From: Planctomycetia bacterium
GTDB lineage: Bacteria; Planctomycetota; Phycisphaerae; Phycisphaerales; SM1A02
Direction: 5' to 3'
DNA length: 64,000 nt
Assembly (NCBI GenBank): GCA_005790605.1
Contig: SXUI01000017.1
Span: forward strand, 106,690 to 170,689
The translations under genes and the position numbers were made by a program. Shown here one piece after another: positions 18,028 through 26,386 of the stretch; positions within the stretch are counted from its first letter, which is position 1; each line of letters begins with the position of its first letter. The notes below the pieces were generated by a model. It did no database searches. It had not been told where the DNA came from and saw nothing but the letters and a program-made list of their open reading frames with translations.

Positions 18028-19116
18028 TCATGCGACTAGCGGGATCGCGAGTTCCCCTCGATGAAGCGGGGCGAGAAATGCCGCTCGAAGGCGCTGACCC
18101 TCGCGAAACATATGGGCGTGGTGAGGTCGTCGCAACTCCGAGTACCGCGCGAGCGCGACGCGAACATCGCGTTCATCTCTCGCGGTCTGCAACACTTCGC
18201 GGAGGCAAACAGCGTCCACGAGTGCGCCGTTCGCGCCTTGGCTCGTAAATGGAAGGCACGCATGCGCTGCATCACCAAGAAGCGCGAGATTCTCCTGTGC
18301 GAGTTGAGCGAGCGGTGGAAGATCACGCGTCGGCCACAAGTGCGAGTCGGCGAAGTTCGTTGCGAGGAATGCTTCAACAACCTCGGGCGCCCAACCGCCG
18401 ATGCGCGCCCGAACGAACTCAGAGAGGGTCCGCGCGTCTGCACTTGGGAGGGTCCAACGCGTCGCGTCAAACTGCACAAACCAGATCACGCTTGCATCAC
18501 TCTGCGCAAGCATTCCGATTGCAAATCCGCCCTCGGCGTCATGAAACTTTCGAAATGAGTTTCCAAGACGCGCCGCGAGCGCCGTCGAGCGCGCGACGGA
18601 CACGATCTCCATAACGAGAGGTCGATTGAGGCGTGCATGCGGAAACAGCTCGCGTCTGACTTTCGAGTTCGCTCCGTCACACCCAAAAAAGACATCGCCC
18701 TCGATGCAGGTTCCATTTTCAAGTTCAACGGCACGCGTGAGCCCGCTCGCCTCGCGAACGAGGCGTGAGAACGCCGCGCCTTCGAGCACCGGTACTCCAC
18801 GGCACGCAGATCGCAGCATGCGCAAGAACACCTCCCTCGAAATGCACACGCTAGCGTCGATCTCCACATCGCTTATGGAACGACCATCGTGTCGGCACAA
18901 TTCCACGCGATTCAGCACACGACCCGCTCTGAACCAGTCGTGTTCGGGCGCGATCGTCTGAAGCGCATGCAGTCCATTTGGCATCAGAATGAATCCCATC
19001 CCTGCAGCGTCGCCTGCAACGCGCCGCTCGAGGATCACGCGCTCACCCTGCGTCTCCCGCAGCGCGGCCGCAAGAGCGCAACCAGCTACACCACCGCCAA
19101 TCATGACCGCGCGCAT
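18028..19116 (-). CDS. FAD-dependent monooxygenase (NAD(P)/FAD-binding, UbiH/PHBH-like)
   Basis: About 362 aa from ATG 19116, preceded by GAGGAG at a suitable distance. The dinucleotide-binding motif VMIGGGVAGCALAAAL is at the N-terminus, a DG-type motif (VFFGCDGANSKVRREL) in the middle, and the FAD ribityl motif LLGDAAHACLPFTSQGANGAL in the last third. The protein has the usual length for single-component flavin hydroxylases acting on aromatic or cyclic substrates. It lies upstream of, and in the same direction as, the PLP enzyme (45-bp gap), and may be co-transcribed with it, but a shared pathway cannot be read from the sequence. Confidence 0.87.
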   Translation of the reverse strand: MRAVMIGGGVAGCALAAALRETQGERVILERRVAGDAAGMGFILMPNGLHALQTIAPEHDWFRAGRVLNRVELCRHDGRSISDVEIDASVCISREVFLRMLRSACRGVPVLEGAAFSRLVREASGLTRAVELENGTCIEGDVFFGCDGANSKVRRELFPHARLNRPLVMEIVSVARSTALAARLGNSFRKFHDAEGGFAIGMLAQSDASVIWFVQFDATRWTLPSADARTLSEFVRARIGGWAPEVVEAFLATNFADSHLWPTRDLPPLAQLAQENLALLGDAAHACLPFTSQGANGALVDAVCLREVLQTARDERDVRVALARYSELRRPHHAHMFREGQRLRAAFLAPLHRGELAIPLVA

Positions 19117-19300
19117 CTCCGGACTCCTCGTTCGCGAAGCGAACACAAGTGGAATGACGAGGTTGCGCCGAGGACGATCGACGCAACCCGTGCACCGGAG
19201 ATCCGTTCGACGCAACAGAATCTCTCACCCGGAGGAGCATGATTTTGGCAAAACTCTTACCCCTGCATTCGCGATTGCAACCGAAACAGACCTGCGGGAA

Positions 19301-19780
19301 CTAGCGGCTTCCAACGCCAGGTGAGGCGCCAGGGCGCGCCGTTGCATGCGCTAACACCTTCGCGACGACCTCGTCTCGACTGGGTGGTTTCGCAAGATAG
19401 TCCGTGCAGCCGGCCTCGATGCACCGCTCACGCTCCCCAACCATCGCGTGCGCGGTCAGCGCGACGATCACACCTCGGTATCCAGCGGCGCGCAGTTGCT
19501 TCGTCGCAGCGTAGCCGTCAAGCAGGGGCATCTGCATATCCATGAACACGAAGTCAAATGGAACGGTTGCACGAGCTATCTGAGCGACCGCCTCTATCCC
19601 ATTGTTCGCGCACTCGACATGTGCCTCTGCCGCATGCAAGTAGTACCGAAGCAACCCCTGAACGTCCTCGCTGTCTTCCGCGAGCAAGATGCGCAACCCA
19701 GTGAGCACACCCAACCTCGGCACGTGGTGCGTGGGCTCGTTCTCAAGCTTGTTCGTAACTGGTGTAGGGTCGGGTTGCAC
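19301..19780 (-). CDS. Stand-alone response regulator receiver protein
   Basis: 159 aa from GTG 19780. A single CheY-like receiver domain spans residues 28-150: acidic pocket AEDSED (35-40), phospho-acceptor Asp81 in FMDMQMP, Thr109 in ALTAHA and Lys131 in YLAKPP. The 27-residue N-terminal extension is polar. No output domain is attached and no histidine kinase is adjacent, so it is likely phosphorylated by a kinase or hybrid phosphorelay elsewhere. The sequence around the acceptor (MPLLDGYAATKQLR) is of the type found in hybrid-kinase receiver modules. Confidence 0.88.
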   Translation of the reverse strand: MQPDPTPVTNKLENEPTHHVPRLGVLTGLRILLAEDSEDVQGLLRYYLHAAEAHVECANNGIEAVAQIARATVPFDFVFMDMQMPLLDGYAATKQLRAAGYRGVIVALTAHAMVGERERCIEAGCTDYLAKPPSRDEVVAKVLAHATARPGASPGVGSR

Positions 19781-20040
19781 GGTTTCAAGAGTGACTTAGA
19801 AGCTGGAAACTCTATGCTCGCGCTCGGTCTCAATCCAGACGCGTCCCACCCGAAATGCCTGCGCGTCGGACTCGCGCGCTCAGTTTATTCGCGATTGCAT
19901 CTCGCCAAGCTGCCCGCGATCACACAGCCTCGCGAGGCTCTCAACGCATGCGACTCCTCTACAGAGGCGGAGCCTCATCGACGCAAAGAGGGTAACACGC
20001 GCCACACCAACCCGAACGGACAATCTCGTAGGATTGTACC
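19781..20040. other. Divergent intergenic region with short palindromes
   Basis: 260 bp between the receiver gene and the VHL-like metallopeptidase gene, without a coding frame I trust. It holds a 14-bp palindrome at 19926-19939 and a 5-bp hairpin with a 3-nt loop at 19964-19976 (GAGGC-GGA-GCCTC), similar in style to the hairpins near tRNA-Gly. Promoters of both genes should lie here. Confidence 0.5.
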
Positions 20041-21222
20041 GTGTCGCTGACTACAAACTCGATTCTCGCAATCGCCTTGTTCGCTTGTTCCGTCGATCGA
20101 GGCGAATCGGTTCGCGAGGAAGTTGCGGCTCCTTCCAACGATCTCGTCGCGCGCCTGTCCCTCTCGCCGCACTACAGCAAGTGCGTGTTGATTGAGGGAC
20201 TCCCGATTGTCTCCTCATCAAAGGTGTCGAACTACGCCATCCTCGAAGCGGCGTATCTCATTCGTGAGTCGATCGGACACCGACCGGAGATCCTGCGCGC
20301 GATGGCCGCGAACCGCATTCGCTTTTCGATCATGGCGCCCGCGGAGATGACGACTGATCTGCCTGAACATAGCGACCTCACGCCGCGCGAGTATTGGAAC
20401 CGCCGCGCGCGCGGACTCGGCGCAACGGCAGCGCGCCCTGCCGTCAGTTGCGGCGAGGAAAATCTGCTGTGCCTGCGAGGAGATCCATACTCCACCGAGA
20501 ACATCCTGCTGCACGAGTTCGCGCACGCCATTCATGAAATGGGAATGAACACGATCGACGCGACCTTTGATCGGAGGTTGCAGCAGGCTTTCGACCTCGC
20601 GAAGTCGGAGGGACTCTGGAACGGCACCTACGCGATGGAGAATCGCATGGAATACTGGGCCGAGGGCGCGCAGTCTTGGTTTGACACGAATCGCTCAAAC
20701 GACAAGGAACACGGCCCAATCGATACTCGTGCGGAACTCAAGATCTATGACCCAAGGCTCGCCCTCCTGCTCACGGAAGTTTTCGGAGATCGGGCGTGGC
20801 GCTATGTCAGACCTGATCAACGGGCAAAGACGCACACCGCTGAAAAGGAAGCGATCGGGCTTACACATCTCACCGGGTTCGATGTGAACTCTGCGCCGAC
20901 ATTCCGATGGTCAGAAGCGAACGCCCACCCAGCGTCTGCACAGCAACTCCTTCCGCTCCTTGCGCCCAACGACGCGCCTCGCGCGTCCTCACAAGACGCG
21001 TCGACGAACGCAACAATTGTCTTTGCGAATCAACGCAGTCATCCGGTGGTAATCGATTGGATTGACGCGCAGGGTGGTCGTCACCGATACCACACGCTTC
21101 GCCCAGGGACGGACCACCTGCAGCCCACCTTCGTCGGTCATGTGTGGGTCATTACGGCGGAAACGGAGACAATTGGCGTCGTTGTTGCCAAGCCTGGTGA
21201 TGGCCGCGTGGAAATCAGATAG
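20041..21222 (+). CDS. HExxH metallopeptidase with a C-terminal VHL beta-like domain
   Basis: 393 aa from a GTG start, with a short hydrophobic N-terminus (TNSILAIALFACS) that may be a signal sequence. A zinc motif HEFAH is at 158-162, followed by MEYWAEGAQSWF at about 203-214, whose glutamates could supply the third ligand. Residues 324-386 (ATIVFANQRSHPVVIDWID onward) resemble the beta domain of the von Hippel-Lindau protein. The residues that hold hydroxyproline in human pVHL (Tyr98, Ser111, His115, Trp117) align with Tyr350, Thr363, His367 and Trp369 with identical spacing. A linker rich in Ala/Asp/Ser joins the domains. The catalytic family is not one I can name. The substrate is unknown; a hydroxyproline-bearing or proline-rich protein is a speculation. 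Confidence 0.8.
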   Translation: MSLTTNSILAIALFACSVDRGESVREEVAAPSNDLVARLSLSPHYSKCVLIEGLPIVSSSKVSNYAILEAAYLIRESIGHRPEILRAMAANRIRFSIMAPAEMTTDLPEHSDLTPREYWNRRARGLGATAARPAVSCGEENLLCLRGDPYSTENILLHEFAHAIHEMGMNTIDATFDRRLQQAFDLAKSEGLWNGTYAMENRMEYWAEGAQSWFDTNRSNDKEHGPIDTRAELKIYDPRLALLLTEVFGDRAWRYVRPDQRAKTHTAEKEAIGLTHLTGFDVNSAPTFRWSEANAHPASAQQLLPLLAPNDAPRASSQDASTNATIVFANQRSHPVVIDWIDAQGGRHRYHTLRPGTDHLQPTFVGHVWVITAETETIGVVVAKPGDGRVEIR

Positions 21223-21411
21223 TCCCGCGAAGAGGGAAAATCGCTCCGCGCATCGGTCGTGCAAATGCTCGGAAAAGATGCGTTCCAAGATCGGTGCATT
21301 CGCGTGCACGAGGGCGCACATTCGCAGTATCGTTCCATCACGCGTGCCGCGATACAGCGCACTTCATGCGACACGGTTCGCGAGACAGTTCCAAGTCGAG
21401 GAATCCCAACC

Positions 21412-22842
21412 ATGAGCTTGACAAGTTTCATCGTGATGGCAACCGCAGGATTGACTTCCCCTGCATCGGATGTCACACCACAACAAGAAGCTGCCGCGCA
21501 AGCCGAGCTCCAGTTGATCCGGACCGAGATTGCTGAGCTGCGCGCGCAAGGCGTCGATGAAACAGCATGGCTCACGGAGGAGCGTGCAAATCAAGTGCGC
21601 GCGATCGTCAATGATGTGCTCGCGGACAGTGCGAGCCGTGAATCACTGCAGTCTGTGCACCCCACTGCGGGATGGAACAACGGAATCTTTCTTGAATCGC
21701 CGGATGCGAACTTCAATCTGATCATTCGTGGGTCCGAGCAAATCCGCTTTACCTATGATCATCGGCCTTCCATCATCGGCGTGACTCCGGGAGGTTCGGA
21801 AAACACTTGGGGCACAGAGATTCGCCGACTCAAGTTCATCTTTGAAGGCAACGTGATCGACCCAACCTGGAGATACAAGGTCGAGTTGGTGTTTCCAGCT
21901 GGCAATACGGTGCTCGACGATGCATACCTTGAGAAAGAGCTCACCGCTGGCCTCAGTCTTCGCGCGGGACAGTTCAAGACACCGTTCTTGCGCGAGTTCC
22001 TCACCTCCGAAATGCTCCTGACGATGGTTGATCGATCTTCGATCGAGAGTTTCTTCAGCGCAGGGCGCGGTCAGGGCATTCAACTGCAATGGCTCGAGGG
22101 CAACCTGCAGCTCACCGGCGCGTACATCAACGCTGTGCAAGTCAAGAGCAATTACTTCTCAAGTGGAAGTACGAAGAATGTGGCGTGGGGATCCGAGGTG
22201 TTTGCCGAGTACGCCTTCGCTGCGCGAGCCGAGTGGAAGGCGGCAGGCGAATGGGCGCAGTTTCGCGATCAGACCGGTTGGATCGGCGAGGAGTTCGGCG
22301 TCCTCCTTGGACTCGCAGGCGAGATCGAGCAGAAGGACAATGATCAGGGTGTTCCGGCGATGTACGGAGATCTCCGCCCATTCGTCATGAGTGCGACGAC
22401 GGATGTCCTCTTTCAATTCTCAGGCGCATCCATCTTCGCCTATGGCGTTTGGCGTGTTGTGGAGCCCGAGCAGGCTGGTCTCGCTGATGCAAATCAATTC
22501 GGATTTGTGGTGCAGGGTGGCTACTTCATCAGCGATACCGTCGAGCTTACAGCTCGATACGAGTACGGCGACGCCGACTCCAACCCAAACGACATTCCAG
22601 ACACGCTGAACACGCTCAACGGCAACGGATATTCGATTTTCAACGCTGTCACGATCGGCGCGAATTGGTACATCCATAAACAGCGCGTGAAAGTTTCATC
22701 CGATGTGGGCTACGCGTTTGACGGCGTGGGAGCATTTGCCAACAGCGGCAACGGATTCCTCGCGGACGGGACGAACGCGAGCGGAGAGTTTGATGAGAGC
22801 GGCCAGATCGTGGCGAAACTCCAGTTGCAATTGCTCTGGTAG
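21412..22842 (+). CDS. Phosphate-selective porin O/P family outer-membrane protein
   Basis: About 476 aa from ATG 21412 (GAGGA about 9 nt upstream). A short signal sequence is followed by a helical stretch (QQEAAAQAELQLIRTEIAELRAQG) and a long beta-rich barrel with alternating aromatic strands: RRLKFIFEGNV, YKVELVFPAG, LRAGQFKTPFLREFL, ELTARYEYGD, and a final strand ending in QIVAKLQLQLLW with a C-terminal aromatic residue, as in outer-membrane barrels. The family (OprO/OprP) forms anion-selective pores. In planctomycetes such proteins are common, but phosphate specificity is not shown. It lies 189 bp downstream of the metallopeptidase gene. Confidence 0.88.
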   Translation: MSLTSFIVMATAGLTSPASDVTPQQEAAAQAELQLIRTEIAELRAQGVDETAWLTEERANQVRAIVNDVLADSASRESLQSVHPTAGWNNGIFLESPDANFNLIIRGSEQIRFTYDHRPSIIGVTPGGSENTWGTEIRRLKFIFEGNVIDPTWRYKVELVFPAGNTVLDDAYLEKELTAGLSLRAGQFKTPFLREFLTSEMLLTMVDRSSIESFFSAGRGQGIQLQWLEGNLQLTGAYINAVQVKSNYFSSGSTKNVAWGSEVFAEYAFAARAEWKAAGEWAQFRDQTGWIGEEFGVLLGLAGEIEQKDNDQGVPAMYGDLRPFVMSATTDVLFQFSGASIFAYGVWRVVEPEQAGLADANQFGFVVQGGYFISDTVELTARYEYGDADSNPNDIPDTLNTLNGNGYSIFNAVTIGANWYIHKQRVKVSSDVGYAFDGVGAFANSGNGFLADGTNASGEFDESGQIVAKLQLQLLW

Positions 22843-22858
22843 ACGCTGTCCGCGCGGA

Positions 22859-23797
22859 TCAAAGCTCCGTGACTTCCCCCTCTTCGGCAACGCGCATGCC
22901 GGCAGCTTCGATGGCTCGTCGTGCCTCGCTCGCTTGAAGGAGCGCGGGATTGGTGTGATTCAAATGAATGAATCGGATTTTCGCGCGCTCCGTTGGCGGA
23001 AGGGTTGAGAATCGCCGCATGCTGTGCGTGATGAACGGATGGGGGAATCCCGTCATATCACGACCCGGGATTTCTCCATTGGCGAAGAAAGTTCCGTCAA
23101 GGTACGCGACATCGACGCTCTTGATCAGTTCCTCAATGCGGACCCCCTGCGCATCCCATTGCTCCCATGCATCGATGTCGGGAATAAAAAGGACGCTGCG
23201 CTTGGGTCCGATGATTCGAAATCCGACGACCTCGGAGAACTCCTGTCGGTGCGGAACCAGAAACGGCTCAATCGCGACGCCGTCTGCAACCGCGACAGCC
23301 TCCCCCGCAACGAGCGGCTGTAGCGCGATGTTTCCGTAGCGCACGAGCTGCGACCATGGACCATTGGCGATGAGAAATTCCGTCATCTTGGGCATTGCGT
23401 AGACAGGGACTTCCTTCGCACCGAGCGACTCGTGGCCAAGAAACATCAAACCGGTGTAGTGCCCGATGTGCGCATGCGTGAGAAAGATGCCGTCAAGGAC
23501 GGGCCGCTGCGCACCGCCCGCGATTCGATACAGCGCGAGCAGTTGCCGCTTGAAATCTGGCGTCGCCTCGATCATCCAGCGCTTCCCTGTGCATTGATCA
23601 AACACGCCGAGGCAGGCGACTTGCCGAGTGGCTGATGGGTCGTCGCAGCGAGCGTCGGCGAAGCTCCCAGTTTGCGGCACGCCGCCATCCTGCGCGATGC
23701 CGAGGACAACGACCGAGGGACCTTGTCTCGCCCCGCCTGTCGTGGCACAGCCGGCCGCGAGCAGAGAGCAGGTCAACGCCATCAAAGAGAGTTTCAT
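22859..23797 (-). CDS. PqqB-like metallo-beta-lactamase-fold lipoprotein
   Basis: About 312 aa from ATG 23797. The signal peptide ends in a lipobox (SLLAAGC), so the enzyme is membrane-anchored in the periplasm. Features of the PqqB-like group are VVVLGIAQDGGVPQ at the mature start, an MBL metal-binding region THAHIGHYTGL (the first histidine pair changed from HxHxDH to HAHIGH), DVAYLDGTFF, and the characteristic FIHLNHTNPAL near the C-terminus. Other pqq genes are absent here, so a role in PQQ synthesis is unlikely; such orphan homologues are probably hydrolases. It is divergent from the PadR regulator across a 71-bp promoter region. Confidence 0.85.
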   Translation of the reverse strand: MKLSLMALTCSLLAAGCATTGGARQGPSVVVLGIAQDGGVPQTGSFADARCDDPSATRQVACLGVFDQCTGKRWMIEATPDFKRQLLALYRIAGGAQRPVLDGIFLTHAHIGHYTGLMFLGHESLGAKEVPVYAMPKMTEFLIANGPWSQLVRYGNIALQPLVAGEAVAVADGVAIEPFLVPHRQEFSEVVGFRIIGPKRSVLFIPDIDAWEQWDAQGVRIEELIKSVDVAYLDGTFFANGEIPGRDMTGFPHPFITHSMRRFSTLPPTERAKIRFIHLNHTNPALLQASEARRAIEAAGMRVAEEGEVTEL

Positions 23798-23815
23798 GAA
23801 AGCAGAATACCCCGC

Positions 23816-23856
23816 TTGACTCAACTGCTTCGCATACTATAGTTCGCATAGTATAG
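23816..23856 (+). promoter_or_regulatory. Sigma70-type promoter with an overlapping repeat operator for the PadR gene
   Basis: TTGACT (23816-23821) and TATAGT (23838-23843) are spaced by 16 bp, each one mismatch from the consensus. Two near-identical 14-mers, 23829-23842 and 23843-23856, differ at one base and also form inverted CATACTAT/ATAGTATG halves across the -10 box. This is a fitting site for autoregulation by the PadR product and could also affect the divergent PqqB-like gene. Confidence 0.7.
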
Positions 23857-23868
23857 GAGACCAAGCCC

Positions 23869-24216
23869 ATGGCAGACGACCAGTTCATTCGCGGTGCCGG
23901 CATGCTCGCTGTCCTCAAGGTGCTCGAGAGCGGCGAACTCTACGGATACGCCATCGTCGAGGCGTTGGCGAAAACGCGTGGAAACGCCCTCCACCTTGGA
24001 CAGTCAACCATCTACCCCATGCTGTACAACCTTGAAGCGAAGCGACTCATCAAGTCGCGTTGGGAAGAGTCGGGCGCACGGGCGCGCAAGTACTACGCAT
24101 TGACGAAGGCTGGAAAGACGCGCCTCTCGCAGGACACCGAGCAGTGGCGCGACATCACGATCGCGATGGCATCGCTTGGGCTTGAAATGTCATCCCCAAC
24201 ACTTTCACCCTGCTGA
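23869..24216 (+). CDS. PadR family transcriptional regulator
   Basis: 115 aa. The winged-helix domain has the PadR signatures: IRGAGMLAVLKVLESGELYGYAIVEAL at the N-terminus, LGQSTIYPMLYNLEAKRLIKSRW for the recognition helix and wing, and GARARKYYALTKAGKTRL. A short C-terminal helix for dimerisation completes a typical PadR-s2 length. AGGAG is 12 nt upstream. The gene has a clear promoter with an overlapping repeat operator and is followed 11 bp later by a membrane protein gene, the usual arrangement in which PadR represses its own operon until a ligand binds. Confidence 0.92.
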   Translation: MADDQFIRGAGMLAVLKVLESGELYGYAIVEALAKTRGNALHLGQSTIYPMLYNLEAKRLIKSRWEESGARARKYYALTKAGKTRLSQDTEQWRDITIAMASLGLEMSSPTLSPC

Positions 24217-24227
24217 AAGGAACTCCG

Positions 24228-26204
24228 ATGTTCGGATCGACTCGACGCGCCGTGCGCGCGAAGCTGCAATCCTCCTCGCTCCCTCCGGAACTCAATGCGT
24301 TCATCGAGCGCATCGTCCGCGCAACACGACTCCGAACGAGCGAACAGATTGACATCACTCGCGAGCTTGTCTCGCACTTTGCCGAAGGTCTCTCCGCAGG
24401 CGCGGTGGCCCAAGCACTCATCACCGACTACGGTGATCCGAAGCAGAGCGCTCGAGCGCTTCGCACAAGCGCGATACGCAAACGAAACATCGTCGATCGC
24501 ATCACGCGCTCGACGAGCCGATACGCACTCGCGGGGTTTGGCCTCGCATCTTTGCTTTACTTTGGCGTTGCGTGGTGGCTCTCGAGCGCGCAACCCGTCA
24601 TCTCATTCGATGGCATCGCCGCGCTCAATGCTCGACGGCCGCACGCAGGAAGCGAGGGGTCAGCGTGGCCGATCTATCTCGACGCGATGCGCAACGAGGA
24701 TGGCGTCATGTTCATCGCAGCCGATGCGACCCTCGATGTGCCCACGGATGCGATCGGCATCGACCCGTTGCATGACACTCGCATTCGCGACTGGATCAAG
24801 AACAATGCGAGCCGACTCGAAAAACTGCGCGAGCTGCGCGAGCATCCAGTCCTCGACCTCTCCCTTGAAACAGAGGAGACGATGGATCCCACACGCGCCC
24901 GGTTCTTCGAGATTCCCCTTCCCGACCTGTCGGAAGCGCCTGAATCCGGCGCCGCACTCCAACGATCCGCGTTCTCCATCCTGCTCCCTGAGATTCGCAT
25001 GACGCGGTTTGCGACGCGAGCACTCTGCCTCGATGCCACAATCGCCGCGCAGAATGGTGATCTCTCGCGCGCCGTCGTCGATCTTGAGGCCGCGCACAAC
25101 GCCGCACTGCATGCACAGGAGGCAGGTGTCGCGATCAGTGCAATGGTCGGGCGAATGGCTCGAACCATCATCGCCCGCACCGCCGTCTCCATCATCGAGA
25201 ACTACAGCGATCGACTCAGCGAAACGGAACTTGAACGACTCGACGCGATCTTTAGACAGCGTATGGACGCCACGAGGTATTGCTTCGAAGGTGAGCGGAT
25301 TTCGCTGCACGACATGCTCCAACGCGTGTTCACTGACAATGGTGAGCAAGACGGCGTGCTCCTCGCCGCGAATCTCGCGCCACTTTCCGCGATCGCGACC
25401 CTCGGACCAAACGGACCGTCAGACGCTGGGATGACGGGAGCAATTGGATTCGTCGCTGCTCCTGCGCAGGCGATGATGCACGCGAGTCGCCGCGATACGC
25501 TCGACCTTGTCAACAGTCTCTTTGACGACATGCTCCTTGCTGCAGCGAGCCCTTCCGTCAGCGATCAACTCGGTCGGATGGCCGCATGGGATCAGCGAGT
25601 CTCCGCACTCGACGGCGCGAAGTTTCCCTTCGTCAAACTCATCATGCCCGCGCTGAGCAATTGCCTCGGCAGCGAACGCGGCGCCGTCAGCGCTGAGGAA
25701 CTCGCGCGAGCAGCAATCGGAATCGAACGCTTCGCGCGCAGCCATGGACGGTTTCCGGACGACATCGCAGAACTCCGAAGGTCGGTCGGACGCGACCTCG
25801 GTATCTCGTCAGAGCAGTACGCTCATTGGCGTTACGCGATACACGAGGGCCGACCCGTGATCTATGACTGCGGAGTGGATGGCAGCGATGACGGCGGACG
25901 AATCCCGCTTGGGAGATGGGAAGAGCCGGGACTTCAAGGTTCGATGGGTGAAGAAATATCCGTACCGACCGTGCTCGACCTTCGCAGAGCTGAAGTGTTT
26001 CGCGACGATGCCGTGCGCGCACTGCTGAGGCAGCGCGAAGCAGAGAGCGTACGGCGAGACATCGCTCCCGCGACTGCGCTGACACAAGCAGACGAACTCG
26101 CTGCCGCTCCGGCTCTCCCGGAAGCGATTCGCGGCGACACCGTTCATGTGCTCTGGAAGTCTGGATCGCTTGGCTCCTCCCGCCTGCTTCGCGCTGAACG
26201 CTGA
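24228..26204 (+). CDS. Membrane protein with an N-terminal HAAS/permease-prefix-like domain, PadR partner
   Basis: 658 aa. The first 85 residues (LNAFIERIVRATRL, then ALITDYGDPKQSARAL) look like the helical HAAS or permease-prefix domain often encoded next to PadR regulators. One transmembrane helix follows at about 100-118 (YALAGFGLASLLYFGVAWWL). The large remainder, about 530 residues, is probably periplasmic and alpha-helical with no motif I recognise. A ribosome binding site (AAGGA) precedes ATG 24228 and the PadR stop is only 11 bp upstream, so expression is coupled. A role in membrane stress or transport is suggested by the genetic context only. Confidence 0.72.
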   Translation: MFGSTRRAVRAKLQSSSLPPELNAFIERIVRATRLRTSEQIDITRELVSHFAEGLSAGAVAQALITDYGDPKQSARALRTSAIRKRNIVDRITRSTSRYALAGFGLASLLYFGVAWWLSSAQPVISFDGIAALNARRPHAGSEGSAWPIYLDAMRNEDGVMFIAADATLDVPTDAIGIDPLHDTRIRDWIKNNASRLEKLRELREHPVLDLSLETEETMDPTRARFFEIPLPDLSEAPESGAALQRSAFSILLPEIRMTRFATRALCLDATIAAQNGDLSRAVVDLEAAHNAALHAQEAGVAISAMVGRMARTIIARTAVSIIENYSDRLSETELERLDAIFRQRMDATRYCFEGERISLHDMLQRVFTDNGEQDGVLLAANLAPLSAIATLGPNGPSDAGMTGAIGFVAAPAQAMMHASRRDTLDLVNSLFDDMLLAAASPSVSDQLGRMAAWDQRVSALDGAKFPFVKLIMPALSNCLGSERGAVSAEELARAAIGIERFARSHGRFPDDIAELRRSVGRDLGISSEQYAHWRYAIHEGRPVIYDCGVDGSDDGGRIPLGRWEEPGLQGSMGEEISVPTVLDLRRAEVFRDDAVRALLRQREAESVRRDIAPATALTQADELAAAPALPEAIRGDTVHVLWKSGSLGSSRLLRAER

Positions 26205-26386
26205 ACCGGTCATCGAGGGCGGTTCGGCCATTGCTCGAGTTTTGGAGGGATTGATGTATCTGCACGGCACCTTGAGGGCTCTTGTCTCCTTGGATGACGG
26301 ATGGCGATTTCCCGCGCCGCTCCACTGTTCAGCGATGGCCTTGTTGCATCGCGCGCTCCCGCACACTCATGCAAACTTGAGGTTCT

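Noticed and set aside
22859..23797. A PQQ biosynthesis locus
   Set aside because: Only a PqqB-like protein is present, and it is a lipoprotein; no pqqA, C, D or E genes are nearby.
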